A stretch of DNA of 64,000 bases, from positions 310,001 to 374,000 of the forward strand of contig CAVYXZ010000008.1 in the NCBI GenBank assembly GCA_963772595.1, given 5' to 3'. Below the pieces are notes generated by a model, which ran no database searches, was not told the DNA's origin, and saw nothing but the letters and a program-made list of their open reading frames with translations. Shown piece after piece: positions 29,201-38,895 of this stretch. A program made the position numbers and the translations under genes. This DNA is from CAVYXZ01 sp963772595. Lineage in GTDB: Bacteria > Chloroflexota > Anaerolineae > Aggregatilineales > Phototrophicaceae. How positions within the stretch are numbered: the stretch's first letter is position 1; every line of letters starts with the position of its first letter.

Positions 29201-29549
29201 CGGCGATCAGACCGCCTTGCAGCAGGGGCGCGCTGTGATGGTAAGCGGGCTGCCAGCGGTGAAAGCGACTGCGCAGCAGGGCACCGGCCAGGCTGCCCAG
29301 CACCAGGCTCCACAGCAGAGTCGCCTGCGCCTGGCCCGGCAGCAGCAGAATGCCCAGGATGCCCAGCAGGTAGGCCATGCTGATCTCACCCCGGATGAGC
29401 AGGATGCTGAAATAGACGCTGATGGCGGCCAGCAGGAAGAACAGCAGGCCCAGACCCAGATAGGCCAGGTTGAGGGCAGGGATGCTCAAAAGAAGAGCGG
29501 CCAGCGTGAGCAGGGCCAGCAGCCACAGGATAGTTTTGTTCGACTGCAT
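26213..29549 (-). CDS. Multi-GAF membrane sensor histidine kinase (frame-disrupted)
   Basis: From the ATG at 29549: about eight membrane helices in residues 8-235, then GAF-like domains at roughly 245-390, 410-560 and 590-745, a PAS domain (AILNTMTEALILIDRHQDLA), HisKA with the phosphoacceptor His in FSQMIIHDLRSPL, and HATPase_c with DTEKVERVLMNLVDNALKFS and DQGPGVPADE, then GSGLGLNFCK. One base change near 27690, inside the third GAF domain, splits it; corrected length about 1110 residues. The signal is unknown. It may act through the response regulator at 24724-25437. Confidence 0.88.
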
Positions 29550-29595
29550 AGATCCTATCCAGACTTCAATGTTATTTTACGTAATTTAGATACTT

Positions 29596-32500
29596 CTATG
29601 GTAAGGGAGAATGGTGGATTGGAAGCGTAAAGGCGAAGCAGGCCCCTGATAATTCGCCATCATCGGCAATGTGGATGCTGCCTCCATGTTTTTCGATGGC
29701 CTGGCGGGTAAAGTTGAGACCCAGGCCGTGCCCCTTATGGCCGCGCGCTGGTTTCTGCCCCGGCACACGCTGGAAGCGGTCGAAAATGCTGTCGCGCATA
29801 TCGACCGGGATACCAGGGCCGCTGTCCGATACCCGGACCTCAACCAGCTTGCCCGGTTCCAGCACGCGCGCGGCGATCATCACATCGCCCTTGACTGAAG
29901 TGTAGCGGATGGCGTTATCCAGCAGGTTGACCAGAACACGCACAATCTTGTCCCGATCCACATAGACGTCCGGCAGGTCCGGTGGAATCTCCTGAATAAA
30001 GTGGAGGTTCGCCTGTTCGATGGAACTTGTCAGGGCGCGATGCGCTGTCTCGACCAGGGCCTGTAACGAGACCGGCTCACAGTCCAGCACCATATCCGGC
30101 GACTGCATCCGTGCGATGTCCAGCAGGGTTTCGACCAGGCCCATCAGGCGGCCCACATTCTCTTTGGAGGCGTGCATCAACATGGCGTTGACTTCTTTGC
30201 TCTCCGGCTCGCCTACGTGTGCCAGCGCCAGATCCAGCGCGTTCTGAATGGACCCCAGCGGCCCGCGCAGGTCGTGGACGACCATATCCGAGAAGTCTTC
30301 GCGCTGTTCTTCGAGCAGCTTGGCACGGGTAACATCACGCAGCACCAGCAGCCTGCCAATAATACGCCGGTCAGCATCGCGCACCGGGAGGCCGATCTGC
30401 TCAATGTGGATCACCTGTCCATCAACTACCCGCGTGATGTCCTGATGCGTTTCGGTCTCCGGTGAGTCATGCAGCGTTTTGAGCAGGCTGTCCAAATCGC
30501 TGCCTGTGTAGCCGACTTCGACGCCGTTTTGCCGTTCCGCTTGCAAAGTCTCCGGGAAGGAGCAGCCGATGCAGCTTGCCAGGTCAATGCCCAGCAGCCG
30601 GTGCGCCGAGGGGTTCGTCTCGATGAGATTGGCTTCACGATCCAGCAGAATCATGCCGTCCTGGGTCGAATTGAGAATCGCGCGCATCTGATCGCGCCCG
30701 CTGCGAATGCGTTCATGCAGTTCGGCGTTTTCGAGATGTCCCACCGCCTGCGCATCCAGCAGGTCGATGGTGTTGCGGTCGTGTTCTTGCAGCATCCGCC
30801 GCGAGTCAAAGCTGATGAGCATGACATGCTGCACCTGCTGCCCTCGTTTGAGTGGGATCGCCAGCAGGCTGGCGTAATCTGGTTTGGCTGAGTCCTGATA
30901 GGCCGGGTGCTGGCTGAGGTCGCTCAACATGTGGACCTCACCGCTGGCCGCAGCCTCCTGTGCCACCTGCTGCGCCAGACCGCCCTCGGCAGCCGGAGCC
31001 GATCCGTCGCCGAAGGTCAGCGAGGTCATCGGCTTGAGCGGTGCGCCGTCAGCATCGACCTGATAGAGGATCGCGCCCTTGCCCTCCAGCAGTTGGACCG
31101 CCGTCTCCAGGATTTGCTGCGCCACCGAGTCGGTATCGTCGGCGCTCATGAGCCAGACAGCCAGCTCGCGCAGGCTCTGGAGCATGTCGATCTCGCGCTG
31201 GCGGGCCTCCAGGAAGCGGGCATTCTCGATGCTGATGACCGCGTGCCCGGCCAGACGGCTGAGGAAGCTGGCGTGTTCCGGCTGGAATGCGTTCAGGCGG
31301 GTGCTTTCGGCGTTCAGCACACCGATGACAGCATCTTCTTTGAAGAGCGGTACACCGATGGAAGAGCGGTAGACACCGGGATAATCGCTGATGTAATGCG
31401 CTGCCGCCGTGTTATCCGGCACGATGAGCGTCCGGCGCTGCGTTCTCACCGTGCCCAGGACGCCCTGGTCAATCGCCTGGGCCATATAACGATACAGCGG
31501 GCGGCCTTCTGCGACCCGCCGCTCCATGATCCAGAACTGCTCGTTATCCGTCACCAGCCCCATCGAGACCAGATCGGCATCGGTGGCGTTCATGGCCGCC
31601 GCCAGGACGTGCTGAATCACCGTATTAAAGTTGAGCGAACTGGAGACTTGCTGGGCGACGTCCTCGATGACTGCGATCTGCGCCAGACGGCGGTTGAGGT
31701 CTTGCAGCGCTTTTTCGTGCAGCTTAATGTTGTTGATCTGCGCGCTGATCTGGTTGGTCGCCAGTTCGATAAACTGCCATTCGCGCTCGGCGAAGTGCCG
31801 GGTCTGCTGGCTGCCGAGCACGACCGCGCCCAGGACCGTGTTCTCTAAAACGAGCGGGACCAGCGCGATGGTCTGCTCCTGGTGCTGCTCCATCTGTTCG
31901 CGGATGGCCTCGGATAAGCCCGCGTCGCTGTGCTGGTAAGCCTGTCTGGCGGAATCGTTGATGAGCTGCGCCAGCTCCGGGAAAGCGGTGGCGATGCTGC
32001 CTTCCGAACCGATGCTGGCCGGGTCGCCGTTGACGCTGGCGAGCAGCCGCACCCGTTTGGCCTCGTTTTCAAACAGGAAGATCGTTACACGGCTGACGTT
32101 CGCCATCTGCTGGAGCGCTTCGGCGATGTCGCGCAGCACCTGCGTCAGGTTCAGGCTGGAGGTGGAGATGCGCGAAAGCTGGATCAACTGGCTCATTTCG
32201 GCGGCGTAGCCTTCCATGACGTTGAACAGCCGCGCGTTTTCCAGCATGGCCGTGATCTGGTTCGCCAGCGTCGCCAGCAGATCAAGTTCGCGCGGGCGGA
32301 AAGAATGCGGCGCGTCGTAATAGACGGCCAGCATCCCCAGGATAGACTTATCGGTGCGCAGCGGGATTTCCGCCACCGCCTGGAAGGCTCCGGCCTCGCT
32401 CTGAGCGGCCCATGTGTCCTGCTCCGCCGTAGTGCTGACGAGGACGCGCTCGCTGCACAGCGGCAGCGGATGCTCATAGAGCCAGTGCCGGTGCGTCTCG

Positions 32501-33822
32501 GTCAGGCCGTAGGCGGTTTTCAGGTGCAGACAGTCGTCCTGGCGCAGGAAGATGGCGACCTTATCGCTGTTGGCAATCGCGGCAGCGGTCGGGCAGGCGG
32601 CTTCCAGGGCGTTATCGCGGTTGGGATTGAACAGGATCTGATGCACGGAGGTGTTGATTTGGGACAGTTTCTCGACCAGTTCGGTCTGACGCCGGTAGAG
32701 GGTGGCATTGCGCACCACCAGCGCAACCTGGCTGGCGACGGTTTGAAGCACGTGAATGTCGCTGATCTCCAGGCTTTCGCCGCTCGCGCTGACAATCGCC
32801 ATGATGCCGACCACGTTCCCGGCGACCATCATCGGCACGCCCAGGTAATCAATGCGGCTGCTGTTCATGGCATCGGCAGGCAGTTCCGGCATGTCCTCGG
32901 CCTGCTGAAAGCGCAGCGCCTGTTTCATACGCAGCACGCGCTCCGCCGCGCTGTCATCCCCCAGGTGACGGCTGGCCCAGTGAACCTGCTCGCCGCGCAG
33001 CATGACCAGCCGGAAGTCGAGCGCTTCGCGTTCCTCGTCGTAAGTGGCGATGTAGAAGATCGACAGGTCCAGAAGCTGTTTGACATACAGGTAAATCGTC
33101 GCCAGCAGTTCGTCCAGGTCGCTGGGCATGAACTGGCTGAGATTGTGCAGCAGGGTGATCTCCTGCGTGCGCCGGTTCAGCGAATCCTGAGTTTGTTCTG
33201 CCTCCTGGAAAAAGGCGACTTGCCCGGCCAGCATTGCCATAACCAGAATGAAAAGGACCGGCCCGGTGCTGAAGATGGTTGGGGTCAGGTAGATCGCCAG
33301 CAGGGAAAACACCAGGCTGAAAGCGATCTGACCGTATAGCTGCCGCCGGGGGGGCCAGGTTCTACCGCTCAGACGCAGATCGACAACTCTGGTGAGGAAT
33401 GCGCCAGCCAGCAGGGCCAGCAGCAGCGCCGGGGCATGGGTTGTGGAAGTGAAGGGAACGGGAACGCTCAAGAGCGCGGCCAGCAGGGCCGCTACCAGCA
33501 GAGCCAGGGCCGTCAGCGCGCCCGTGCGCAGACTCGGTCTGAAATCACGCTCGCCCTGACGATAGCGTAATGCGAGAATCAATGCCTGTCCGATGCCCAG
33601 CATCAGCAGCGCGTAGACCAGGCCCAGGGCCAGCCAGCAGGCGCACGCGACAAGGATCAGATAACTCTTCACCCACTGATCCCGCTCTGCCCTGCTGCGA
33701 ATGAAGTTTGCAAGGGTGTACAGGCCCAGACACCCGAAGAAGATGCTGACTAGCTCCGTCACTGCATATCCCCCCATGACCGTAGTCTGGCTATGACGCC
33801 TCCCAGGGGGGATGTCAGGCAT
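29596..33822 (-). CDS. Giant multi-GAF membrane sensor histidine kinase
   Basis: An intact frame of 1408 residues. About six or seven membrane helices lie in residues 17-205. At least four GAF-like domains follow (around 230-380, 400-560, 575-730 and 745-905, possibly another at 915-1045), then PAS (AILNSTQDGMILLDREANL), HisKA (DFSDMVVHDLRGPLGSIQNA, phospho-His) and HATPase_c (DKIVRVLVNLLDNAIRYT; DSGPGIPVD; GHGLGLNFTRQAIE). The start is uncertain: ATG 33822, ATG 33777, or GTG 33762 after GGGGGGA. It lies 46 bases upstream of the second kinase, so the two are probably one operon. Confidence 0.92.
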   Translation of the reverse strand: MPDIPPGRRHSQTTVMGGYAVTELVSIFFGCLGLYTLANFIRSRAERDQWVKSYLILVACACWLALGLVYALLMLGIGQALILALRYRQGERDFRPSLRTGALTALALLVAALLAALLSVPVPFTSTTHAPALLLALLAGAFLTRVVDLRLSGRTWPPRRQLYGQIAFSLVFSLLAIYLTPTIFSTGPVLFILVMAMLAGQVAFFQEAEQTQDSLNRRTQEITLLHNLSQFMPSDLDELLATIYLYVKQLLDLSIFYIATYDEEREALDFRLVMLRGEQVHWASRHLGDDSAAERVLRMKQALRFQQAEDMPELPADAMNSSRIDYLGVPMMVAGNVVGIMAIVSASGESLEISDIHVLQTVASQVALVVRNATLYRRQTELVEKLSQINTSVHQILFNPNRDNALEAACPTAAAIANSDKVAIFLRQDDCLHLKTAYGLTETHRHWLYEHPLPLCSERVLVSTTAEQDTWAAQSEAGAFQAVAEIPLRTDKSILGMLAVYYDAPHSFRPRELDLLATLANQITAMLENARLFNVMEGYAAEMSQLIQLSRISTSSLNLTQVLRDIAEALQQMANVSRVTIFLFENEAKRVRLLASVNGDPASIGSEGSIATAFPELAQLINDSARQAYQHSDAGLSEAIREQMEQHQEQTIALVPLVLENTVLGAVVLGSQQTRHFAEREWQFIELATNQISAQINNIKLHEKALQDLNRRLAQIAVIEDVAQQVSSSLNFNTVIQHVLAAAMNATDADLVSMGLVTDNEQFWIMERRVAEGRPLYRYMAQAIDQGVLGTVRTQRRTLIVPDNTAAAHYISDYPGVYRSSIGVPLFKEDAVIGVLNAESTRLNAFQPEHASFLSRLAGHAVISIENARFLEARQREIDMLQSLRELAVWLMSADDTDSVAQQILETAVQLLEGKGAILYQVDADGAPLKPMTSLTFGDGSAPAAEGGLAQQVAQEAAASGEVHMLSDLSQHPAYQDSAKPDYASLLAIPLKRGQQVQHVMLISFDSRRMLQEHDRNTIDLLDAQAVGHLENAELHERIRSGRDQMRAILNSTQDGMILLDREANLIETNPSAHRLLGIDLASCIGCSFPETLQAERQNGVEVGYTGSDLDSLLKTLHDSPETETHQDITRVVDGQVIHIEQIGLPVRDADRRIIGRLLVLRDVTRAKLLEEQREDFSDMVVHDLRGPLGSIQNALDLALAHVGEPESKEVNAMLMHASKENVGRLMGLVETLLDIARMQSPDMVLDCEPVSLQALVETAHRALTSSIEQANLHFIQEIPPDLPDVYVDRDKIVRVLVNLLDNAIRYTSVKGDVMIAARVLEPGKLVEVRVSDSGPGIPVDMRDSIFDRFQRVPGQKPARGHKGHGLGLNFTRQAIEKHGGSIHIADDGELSGACFAFTLPIHHSPLP

Positions 33823-34332
33823 AAGACACGACCATGTGAGATCAATTGATCCCGTAAGCTAACCTTAATATAGCACAAAAGACTGTTTCGTGCGGCAAGC
33901 TGACCGGATGAAATTGGCCTGCCTTTACGCCGGAGAGATTTGTTCGAATGTACGTCTCTGTGTTAAGATTTGCCGCGTGCGCCCGCGCCGGGGCACTTGT
34001 GTAGTGTCACTTTACACGCGATAATGCTTGAGAGATTTGGATTTGTCTTGTAGTATAGAGCTGTTACTATTTTTAAAGGCAGGTCGATACTGGTTTATCG
34101 ACATCGTTGATATAGGGTCATTAATTTAAAAATCATATTGCGATTTGTAGTGGGTTTCGCATTGGCACTTGTAAGTACTTTCACAATAAATTAAACTATG
34201 GATCGTAATTTTCGTTAACACTTGGTCAGGCTGCAGGGGCTTGAGGGCAGATGATTGCCCTTTTGTAGCTGTAACATTGGGCGACCTGACACGGTTTTGG
34301 AGAACGGGACTATCAGTTCTCAACATAAGAGC
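33823..34332. other. AT-rich intergenic region, 510 bases
   Basis: Divergent spacer between the giant kinase and the BTAD regulator, much richer in A+T than its surroundings. It holds a perfect inverted repeat GTCGATA-CTGGTT-TATCGAC at 34083-34102 that could be an operator. I see no confident gene, RNA or terminator in it. An upstream in-frame extension of the regulator (from 34255) lacks a good ribosome site and looks non-coding. Confidence 0.5.
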
Positions 34333-35647
34333 ATGGATATGATATCGCAAAACATCACGAATACGTCCGTCGCCGATTTCCGCGAACGGTCGAAAGGTAA
34401 GAAAGTCGTCCTTCTGTACCCCTGGACGAACTATCGCAACATCTTCTTGACTCACTTCCTGGCGGCCATTGATAAAGGCCTGCTTTACCATCGCATCACC
34501 GGCAGCCACGAGTTGATGGAGACCTGGCTGGGCGAGATGGTCGATGAACTCGGCAGCGTCGTCGATGGCTTCGGCGAGAATCTGCGTCAGGGATTGGCGG
34601 CCAAAGCCAGCCCGGAACAGTTGGGCGAAGCCTTCGCGGCAGACCTGGCGGCGGTCAAGCAGGACGAACCGTTGGCCCTGTTCATCGACGAGTTTGATCG
34701 CGCGCCGCTCAATGGGCCGTTTCGCGCTTTCATCCGCGCGGCTGTCCAGGCGCTGGAACCGGGCATTCAGTTGGCCTTCAGTTCACGGCGGCTGACCTAC
34801 GAACCCTGGTATGAGATGGTCGCCCAGGGCGAGGCGCTGATTCTCGGCACGGAATATCGCAAAGATAATGTGATGTTCACCGTCGAGGACAAGATCCGCC
34901 CGCAGCTTGAAATCTACTCGTTGGGGCGCGGCTATGCCTTCGTCAACGGGCGTGAAATCACCAACTGGGACGGTGCGCTGCCGCGTAATCTCTTCTTCTA
35001 CTTTGTCGATCATGCCCTGGTAACGCGCGATGAGATCTTCGCCACCTTCTGGCCGAACCTCAGCGTGAAGGAAGCAACCAACGTCTTCCACGTGACCAAG
35101 CGGAAGATCAGCGAACGCATCAGTATGCAGATCGACGATAAGAAGAACTACGAACTGACGCAAGTACAGCGGCGGCTTCTATATGCCCAGCGAGAAGGTG
35201 CTGCGGCATTATGACGTGGCGGATTTCCAGGATGCGATAGAAAAGTCGATGATCGCTACCAGCGATGCCAGAGAGCAGGATCTGCTGGTGCAGGCCACCG
35301 AACTCTACAAAGGGCCTTTCCTCAAGACGGTCTCGATGGATTGGACGGGGAATCGGCGCGATGAACTGCGGCAGCTCTATGCGCAGGCTCTCATCAGCCT
35401 GGCCCGGCTGCACAAACGCAATGACGAGTGGCAGCACGCCCTGGGCTATTTCACGCGGGCGCTGAAGGAAACGCCGGAGCGCGAGGACATCCACCGTGAG
35501 GTGATGACCATTTATCTCCAACAGGGGATGTACTTAGACGGTCAGCGCCAGTATATCACGCTGGAAGAGATTCTGGACGACACGCTGGGTATCCAACCTT
35601 CGCGTGAGACTCGTGAACTCTACGACCTGATTAGCGCACACGTCTAA
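34333..35647 (+). CDS. BTAD-domain transcriptional regulator with degenerate NTPase-like N-terminus (frame-disrupted)
   Basis: The N-terminal 190 residues look like an AAA/STAND NTPase core: a first strand (KGKKVVLLYPW) where the P-loop should be, and a Walker-B-like LALFIDEFDRAP. No GxxxxGK(S/T) is present. A winged-helix DNA-binding segment follows (LVTRDEIFATFWPNLSVKEA), and, after one frame change near 35165, a BTAD helical domain (DLLVQATELYKGPFLKTV; RDELRQLYAQALISLARL; REVMTIYLQQGMYLDG). Corrected length about 437 residues. ATG 34333 or 34339 chosen. SARP/MalT-like regulator; target unknown. Confidence 0.75.
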
Positions 35648-35688
35648 CGGCGCTTCGCCGCGAAACCCGCTGCAAAGACGCTTAGCCC

Positions 35689-36057
35689 ATGACTGAGCCG
35701 ATAGCGTTTCCACGATCAGGCCGCGTGCATCAATATCACCGGCGCAGTTATGCTCACCCGATCAAGCTTGTTCAGGGGGAGAAAGTCAGGGTCACAAAGC
35801 GTGATCTCTGGCAGGATCAATACCTGTGGCTGTGGTGTGTGAGCGCGTCGGGCGGCGAGGGCTGGGTTCCGGCTGTCTTTCTCCGTGTGGAGGGCGACAC
35901 AGCCTATGCACTGCGTGACTATGATGCCATCGAACTCACGGTCGCTGAAGGCGAGCAGCTCGATTTGCTGGAAGCGGTGAGCGGTTGGTATTGGGCGCGT
36001 AACGCAGAGGGTGAACTCGGGTGGGTGCCGGTGGCGAATGTGACCCTTGCGCTATAA
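35689..36057 (+). CDS. Tandem SH3-like domain protein
   Basis: A protein of 122 residues without a signal peptide. Two SH3-type beta-barrels are visible: YAHPIKLVQGEKVRVTKRD with GEGWVPAVFL, and LRDYDAIELTVAEGEQLDLL with GELGWVPVANVTL. The ALRDYDA and W-V-P signatures are typical. It is probably cytosolic and binds peptide or wall-like ligands; the ligand is unknown. The next gene begins nine bases later, so they are likely co-transcribed. Confidence 0.75.
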   Translation: MTEPIAFPRSGRVHQYHRRSYAHPIKLVQGEKVRVTKRDLWQDQYLWLWCVSASGGEGWVPAVFLRVEGDTAYALRDYDAIELTVAEGEQLDLLEAVSGWYWARNAEGELGWVPVANVTLAL

Positions 36058-36065
36058 TAGACTGC

Positions 36066-36482
36066 ATGTCAGCGAACCCACCGCCTTCGAAAATCCCGCC
36101 GGACCATATCGGCGTCCTCATCTCAGCCTTTGTGTTTATGATTCTGGGCTGGGGCGGCCTTTACCTGCTGGTTAGCAGCATCGAACCCTATGTCGGGCCG
36201 CGCTGGGCTTTCCTGGCCCTGCTGCTGATCGCCGTGACCGGCACGGTGCTGCCCTTCGTGCGCTTCCTGAACCTGCGCTTCACGCCGCTGAATGCGCCGC
36301 TGCCTTCCGGCGGCGTACTGGTACGGCAGAGCGTGTGGGTCGGCTTATTCGTGGTCATCTGCGCCTGGCTGCAAATTCTGCGCATCCTCAGCGCGTCACT
36401 GGCCTTTTTTGTAGCGACCGCCTTTGTCGTCCTCGAATTGTTCCTGCGCTCGCGCGAGGTCTCGCAGGAACGCGACTCCTGA
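36066..36482 (+). CDS. Four-helix membrane protein
   Basis: From the ATG at 36066, 138 residues with four hydrophobic helices (VLISAFVFMILGWGGLYLLV; WAFLALLLIAVTGTVLPFV; SVWVGLFVVICAWLQILRI; SASLAFFVATAFVVLELFL). The short loop after helix 2 (FLNLRFTPLNAPLPSGG) and the charged tail are hydrophilic. Family not recognised. Its stop abuts the stop of the convergent gene with no gap. Confidence 0.7.
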   Translation: MSANPPPSKIPPDHIGVLISAFVFMILGWGGLYLLVSSIEPYVGPRWAFLALLLIAVTGTVLPFVRFLNLRFTPLNAPLPSGGVLVRQSVWVGLFVVICAWLQILRILSASLAFFVATAFVVLELFLRSREVSQERDS

Positions 36483-37553
36483 TTACTCGGCGGCAGGAAA
36501 CGCAGGCGGCGCGAGCAGATAGCTCATGCCCAGGCCCGCGATCCCAGCCATGAAGCAGGCCCCCAGCCACAGGTGAATGGTCCACCAGATGCTGCCAATC
36601 GTCGCCTCGATAGCGAAGAAGCTCAGGAAGTAGACCAGCGGCACGACAAAGGCCAGCAAACGCAGCGCCATGACTCGCTCGACCGAGGGCCTGAGCCACA
36701 GAATCAGCAGGTCGCCGACCAACCCGGTGAGGACCGGGCCTGCCAGCACGCCGTAAAAGCCGTCGAGATGCCCGCTCCACAGATAGAACATCAGCAGGCC
36801 GTTCAGGCCCAGCAGAAAAGTCAGCGCGCCAAAGGGCAGCCGCCAGCGGCGAATCAGCAGCAGCATGGTGGCCGACATGATGACCGCCGGGGTCAGTACC
36901 GAGGCGATCAGGGTGGTATCCCAGAGAAAACTGCTGCCGACCGGCCCGCGACCGACAAAGTCCTCAGCATGGAGCATGGGATGTGCGAACTGGGTGAAGA
37001 GCGTCACCAGGGACATCATGCTCATGGCGGAGAGAATCGCCGGAAAGAGGGTCCCCCAGCCTGAGCTGCGCTCAACGCGGCCCCACTGTGAGCGCAGCGG
37101 CCCGGCGATGAACAGCAGGCCGCCGGTGGCTAACAGCAGATGCGAGGGGCTGAGCAGCGCCTGGAGGTTGACCTCGAAGCCGAAGAGACTGTGCCAGATG
37201 AAATCGAAGCCGCCGCCCAGCGCGAAGATCAGCACGCCGATCTGCGACAGCAGGTAGCCCTTCGGCAGCGAGCGCGTCCAGGCGTAGCCCTGGCCCACGT
37301 TACGATACTGGGCGATCCCCAGCAGCAGGCCGTTGGCAAGCACGCCCGAATACAGGATAAAGTGCCAGGGGGTGAAGAAGGTATTATCCACCTGTCCATG
37401 ATTGTGAGCGTGGACATCGACGAAGACGCCGATGACGACCCAGCTTGCCAGCGCCAGCGCCATCAGGTCGAAGCGCCGCCCGGCGACCGGATAGCCGCTC
37501 TGCCGTTTGACCGGCACGGGCACTGCATCTATTTGCGCATCACGGGTCGCCAT
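36483..37553 (-). CDS. Polytopic His-rich membrane protein
   Basis: Starts at the ATG at 37553 behind GGTGAGGAGAG, giving 356 residues and about ten membrane helices. Histidines cluster near membrane borders (VFVDVHAHNHGQVDN, TPWHFILYSG, FIWHSLFG, LLSPSHLLLA, FAHPML), a pattern seen in heme- or metal-handling membrane proteins, though that is inference. The family is not one I can name. Confidence 0.7.
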   Translation of the reverse strand: MATRDAQIDAVPVPVKRQSGYPVAGRRFDLMALALASWVVIGVFVDVHAHNHGQVDNTFFTPWHFILYSGVLANGLLLGIAQYRNVGQGYAWTRSLPKGYLLSQIGVLIFALGGGFDFIWHSLFGFEVNLQALLSPSHLLLATGGLLFIAGPLRSQWGRVERSSGWGTLFPAILSAMSMMSLVTLFTQFAHPMLHAEDFVGRGPVGSSFLWDTTLIASVLTPAVIMSATMLLLIRRWRLPFGALTFLLGLNGLLMFYLWSGHLDGFYGVLAGPVLTGLVGDLLILWLRPSVERVMALRLLAFVVPLVYFLSFFAIEATIGSIWWTIHLWLGACFMAGIAGLGMSYLLAPPAFPAAE

Positions 37554-37851
37554 GAGTCTCTCCTCACCGTAGCTTTGCATGATTATATACGAAGTGCTGC
37601 CGGATCGGTCGCAGAATCCAAACACCTCCGGGGCATGGAGGTGTTTGTCATTCGGGGAAACATTCTATCCGAGAATTTCGGAGGGGGGCATCCTTAATCC
37701 CCGGACCTCCAGAGCATAGCACAGGGCCAGCGGCAGGGATGGATGCTTGCCCTACGATTACCTGACGCTGAGACCTGAATTGTCAAATTTCGCAAAGTGC
37801 ATCATGATAGAATTGGAATTATTGAGGCCAATGGGGTAAGGAGAAGGGGCC
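37554..37851. other. Divergent intergenic region with a strong hairpin
   Basis: 298 bases between divergent genes. It contains a perfect hairpin AAACACCTCC-GGGGCAT-GGAGGTGTTT at 37620-37646, 67 bases upstream of the minus-strand start. It could act in that gene's leader; there is no U tract, so it is a weak terminator candidate. A short stem CCGAGAATTTCGG follows at about 37668. Nothing else recognised. Confidence 0.5.
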
Positions 37852-38892
37852 ATGCAGAAACGAAGTCTGGCAATTGTAGTGCTATTGATGTTTGTGATTG
37901 TCTCCGCCGTGTCGGCAGCTGAGGCGGATGTCAGCTATACATTGGACTGCCGGGGCTTCAGCAGCAATGGTGGATCGCTGCTGCTGAATCGGGATAATAC
38001 CGGCGCGATGCAGGAAGCCTACGTCATCAGTGCAGTGGATGGCAGCGGCGCGACCATTTACGAGCCGGATTACGATGTGTTTTTCGTGGGGACCAGCGTG
38101 CAGTTTGACGCGGGAATGCGCCATAGCTGGACGAACAGTCCTTTTTATAACCCGCTGACTTTGCAGATCGTCAGCCCGGCGGGCAATGGCCTGGACGAAG
38201 AGGTGATTCTCCAGGTGCAGGGCGCGTGCGCGAGTTTGCCGACCTTTTCGCCGATTGATCTGATGGAAGCCTTCGGACGGGAAGCGCTGCGCAAGCTGAC
38301 GGGCGAGGCCTTTGTCGTTCAGCCTTCCGATGGCGAGACGGACATTGCCAACCCGCTGAACACCAACCCGCCGCGTCCGATCAACCCGCCGGGACTGCCG
38401 GAAGAACAGTCCGGTTGGGCCGTCGTGAACACCGATAACCTCAGCCTGCGCAGCGGTGACAGCGTGCGCTATGAACTGATCGGCGTCGTGGATGGCGGGA
38501 CCTCGCTGATCGTGCTGGGCCGCAACGAAGATCGAAGCTGGTGGTATGTGCAGGTAGGCGGGATGCGCGGCTGGGTCTCCGGCCAGTTTATCGTCACACG
38601 CGGCGACCTGACCGATACGCCAGTCGTCCCGGTGATGGGTGGCTTTGCGCGGCCCCGGCTGTACGTGGGCTATGCGGGCAACCCGATCTATGCGCTGCCG
38701 CTGGCTGGCTCGGCAGTCGCCTGCACGACAAGCGGCAACCGCGATTATGAAATCGTCGGGCGCACCTCCAATGCAGCCTGGTACGAAATCGTAGCGACCT
38801 GCAACGATGAACTGACCACCGGCTGGATTCCCGCCGAATTCGGCGTCTTCCGCAATCCGGGTGGGGTGCATGTGCCGGTGACGTATCCCTAG
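37852..38892 (+). CDS. Secreted SH3b-domain protein
   Basis: Signal peptide (RSLAIVVLLMFVIVSAVSAA, cleavage near residue 23). A beta-rich N-terminal domain follows, then a Pro-rich linker (NTNPPRPINPPGLPEEQ), and an SH3b domain (WAVVNTDNLSLRSGDSVRYE; SWWYVQVGGMRGWVSGQFIV). A second SH3-like unit (YEIVGRTSNAAWYEIVATC; GWIPAEFGVF) ends the 346 residues. SH3b domains usually bind cell wall. The protease gene starts three bases after its stop, so the two are surely co-transcribed. Confidence 0.8.
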   Translation: MQKRSLAIVVLLMFVIVSAVSAAEADVSYTLDCRGFSSNGGSLLLNRDNTGAMQEAYVISAVDGSGATIYEPDYDVFFVGTSVQFDAGMRHSWTNSPFYNPLTLQIVSPAGNGLDEEVILQVQGACASLPTFSPIDLMEAFGREALRKLTGEAFVVQPSDGETDIANPLNTNPPRPINPPGLPEEQSGWAVVNTDNLSLRSGDSVRYELIGVVDGGTSLIVLGRNEDRSWWYVQVGGMRGWVSGQFIVTRGDLTDTPVVPVMGGFARPRLYVGYAGNPIYALPLAGSAVACTTSGNRDYEIVGRTSNAAWYEIVATCNDELTTGWIPAEFGVFRNPGGVHVPVTYP

Positions 38893-38895
38893 ACT

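Noticed and set aside
31930..33339. A 469-codon open frame antisense to the giant kinase
   Set aside because: Composition is antisense-like and the sense strand encodes well-formed GAF domains.
37620..37646. Terminator at the perfect hairpin
   Set aside because: It lies upstream of both divergent genes and lacks a T run on either strand, so it is more likely a leader or insulating hairpin.
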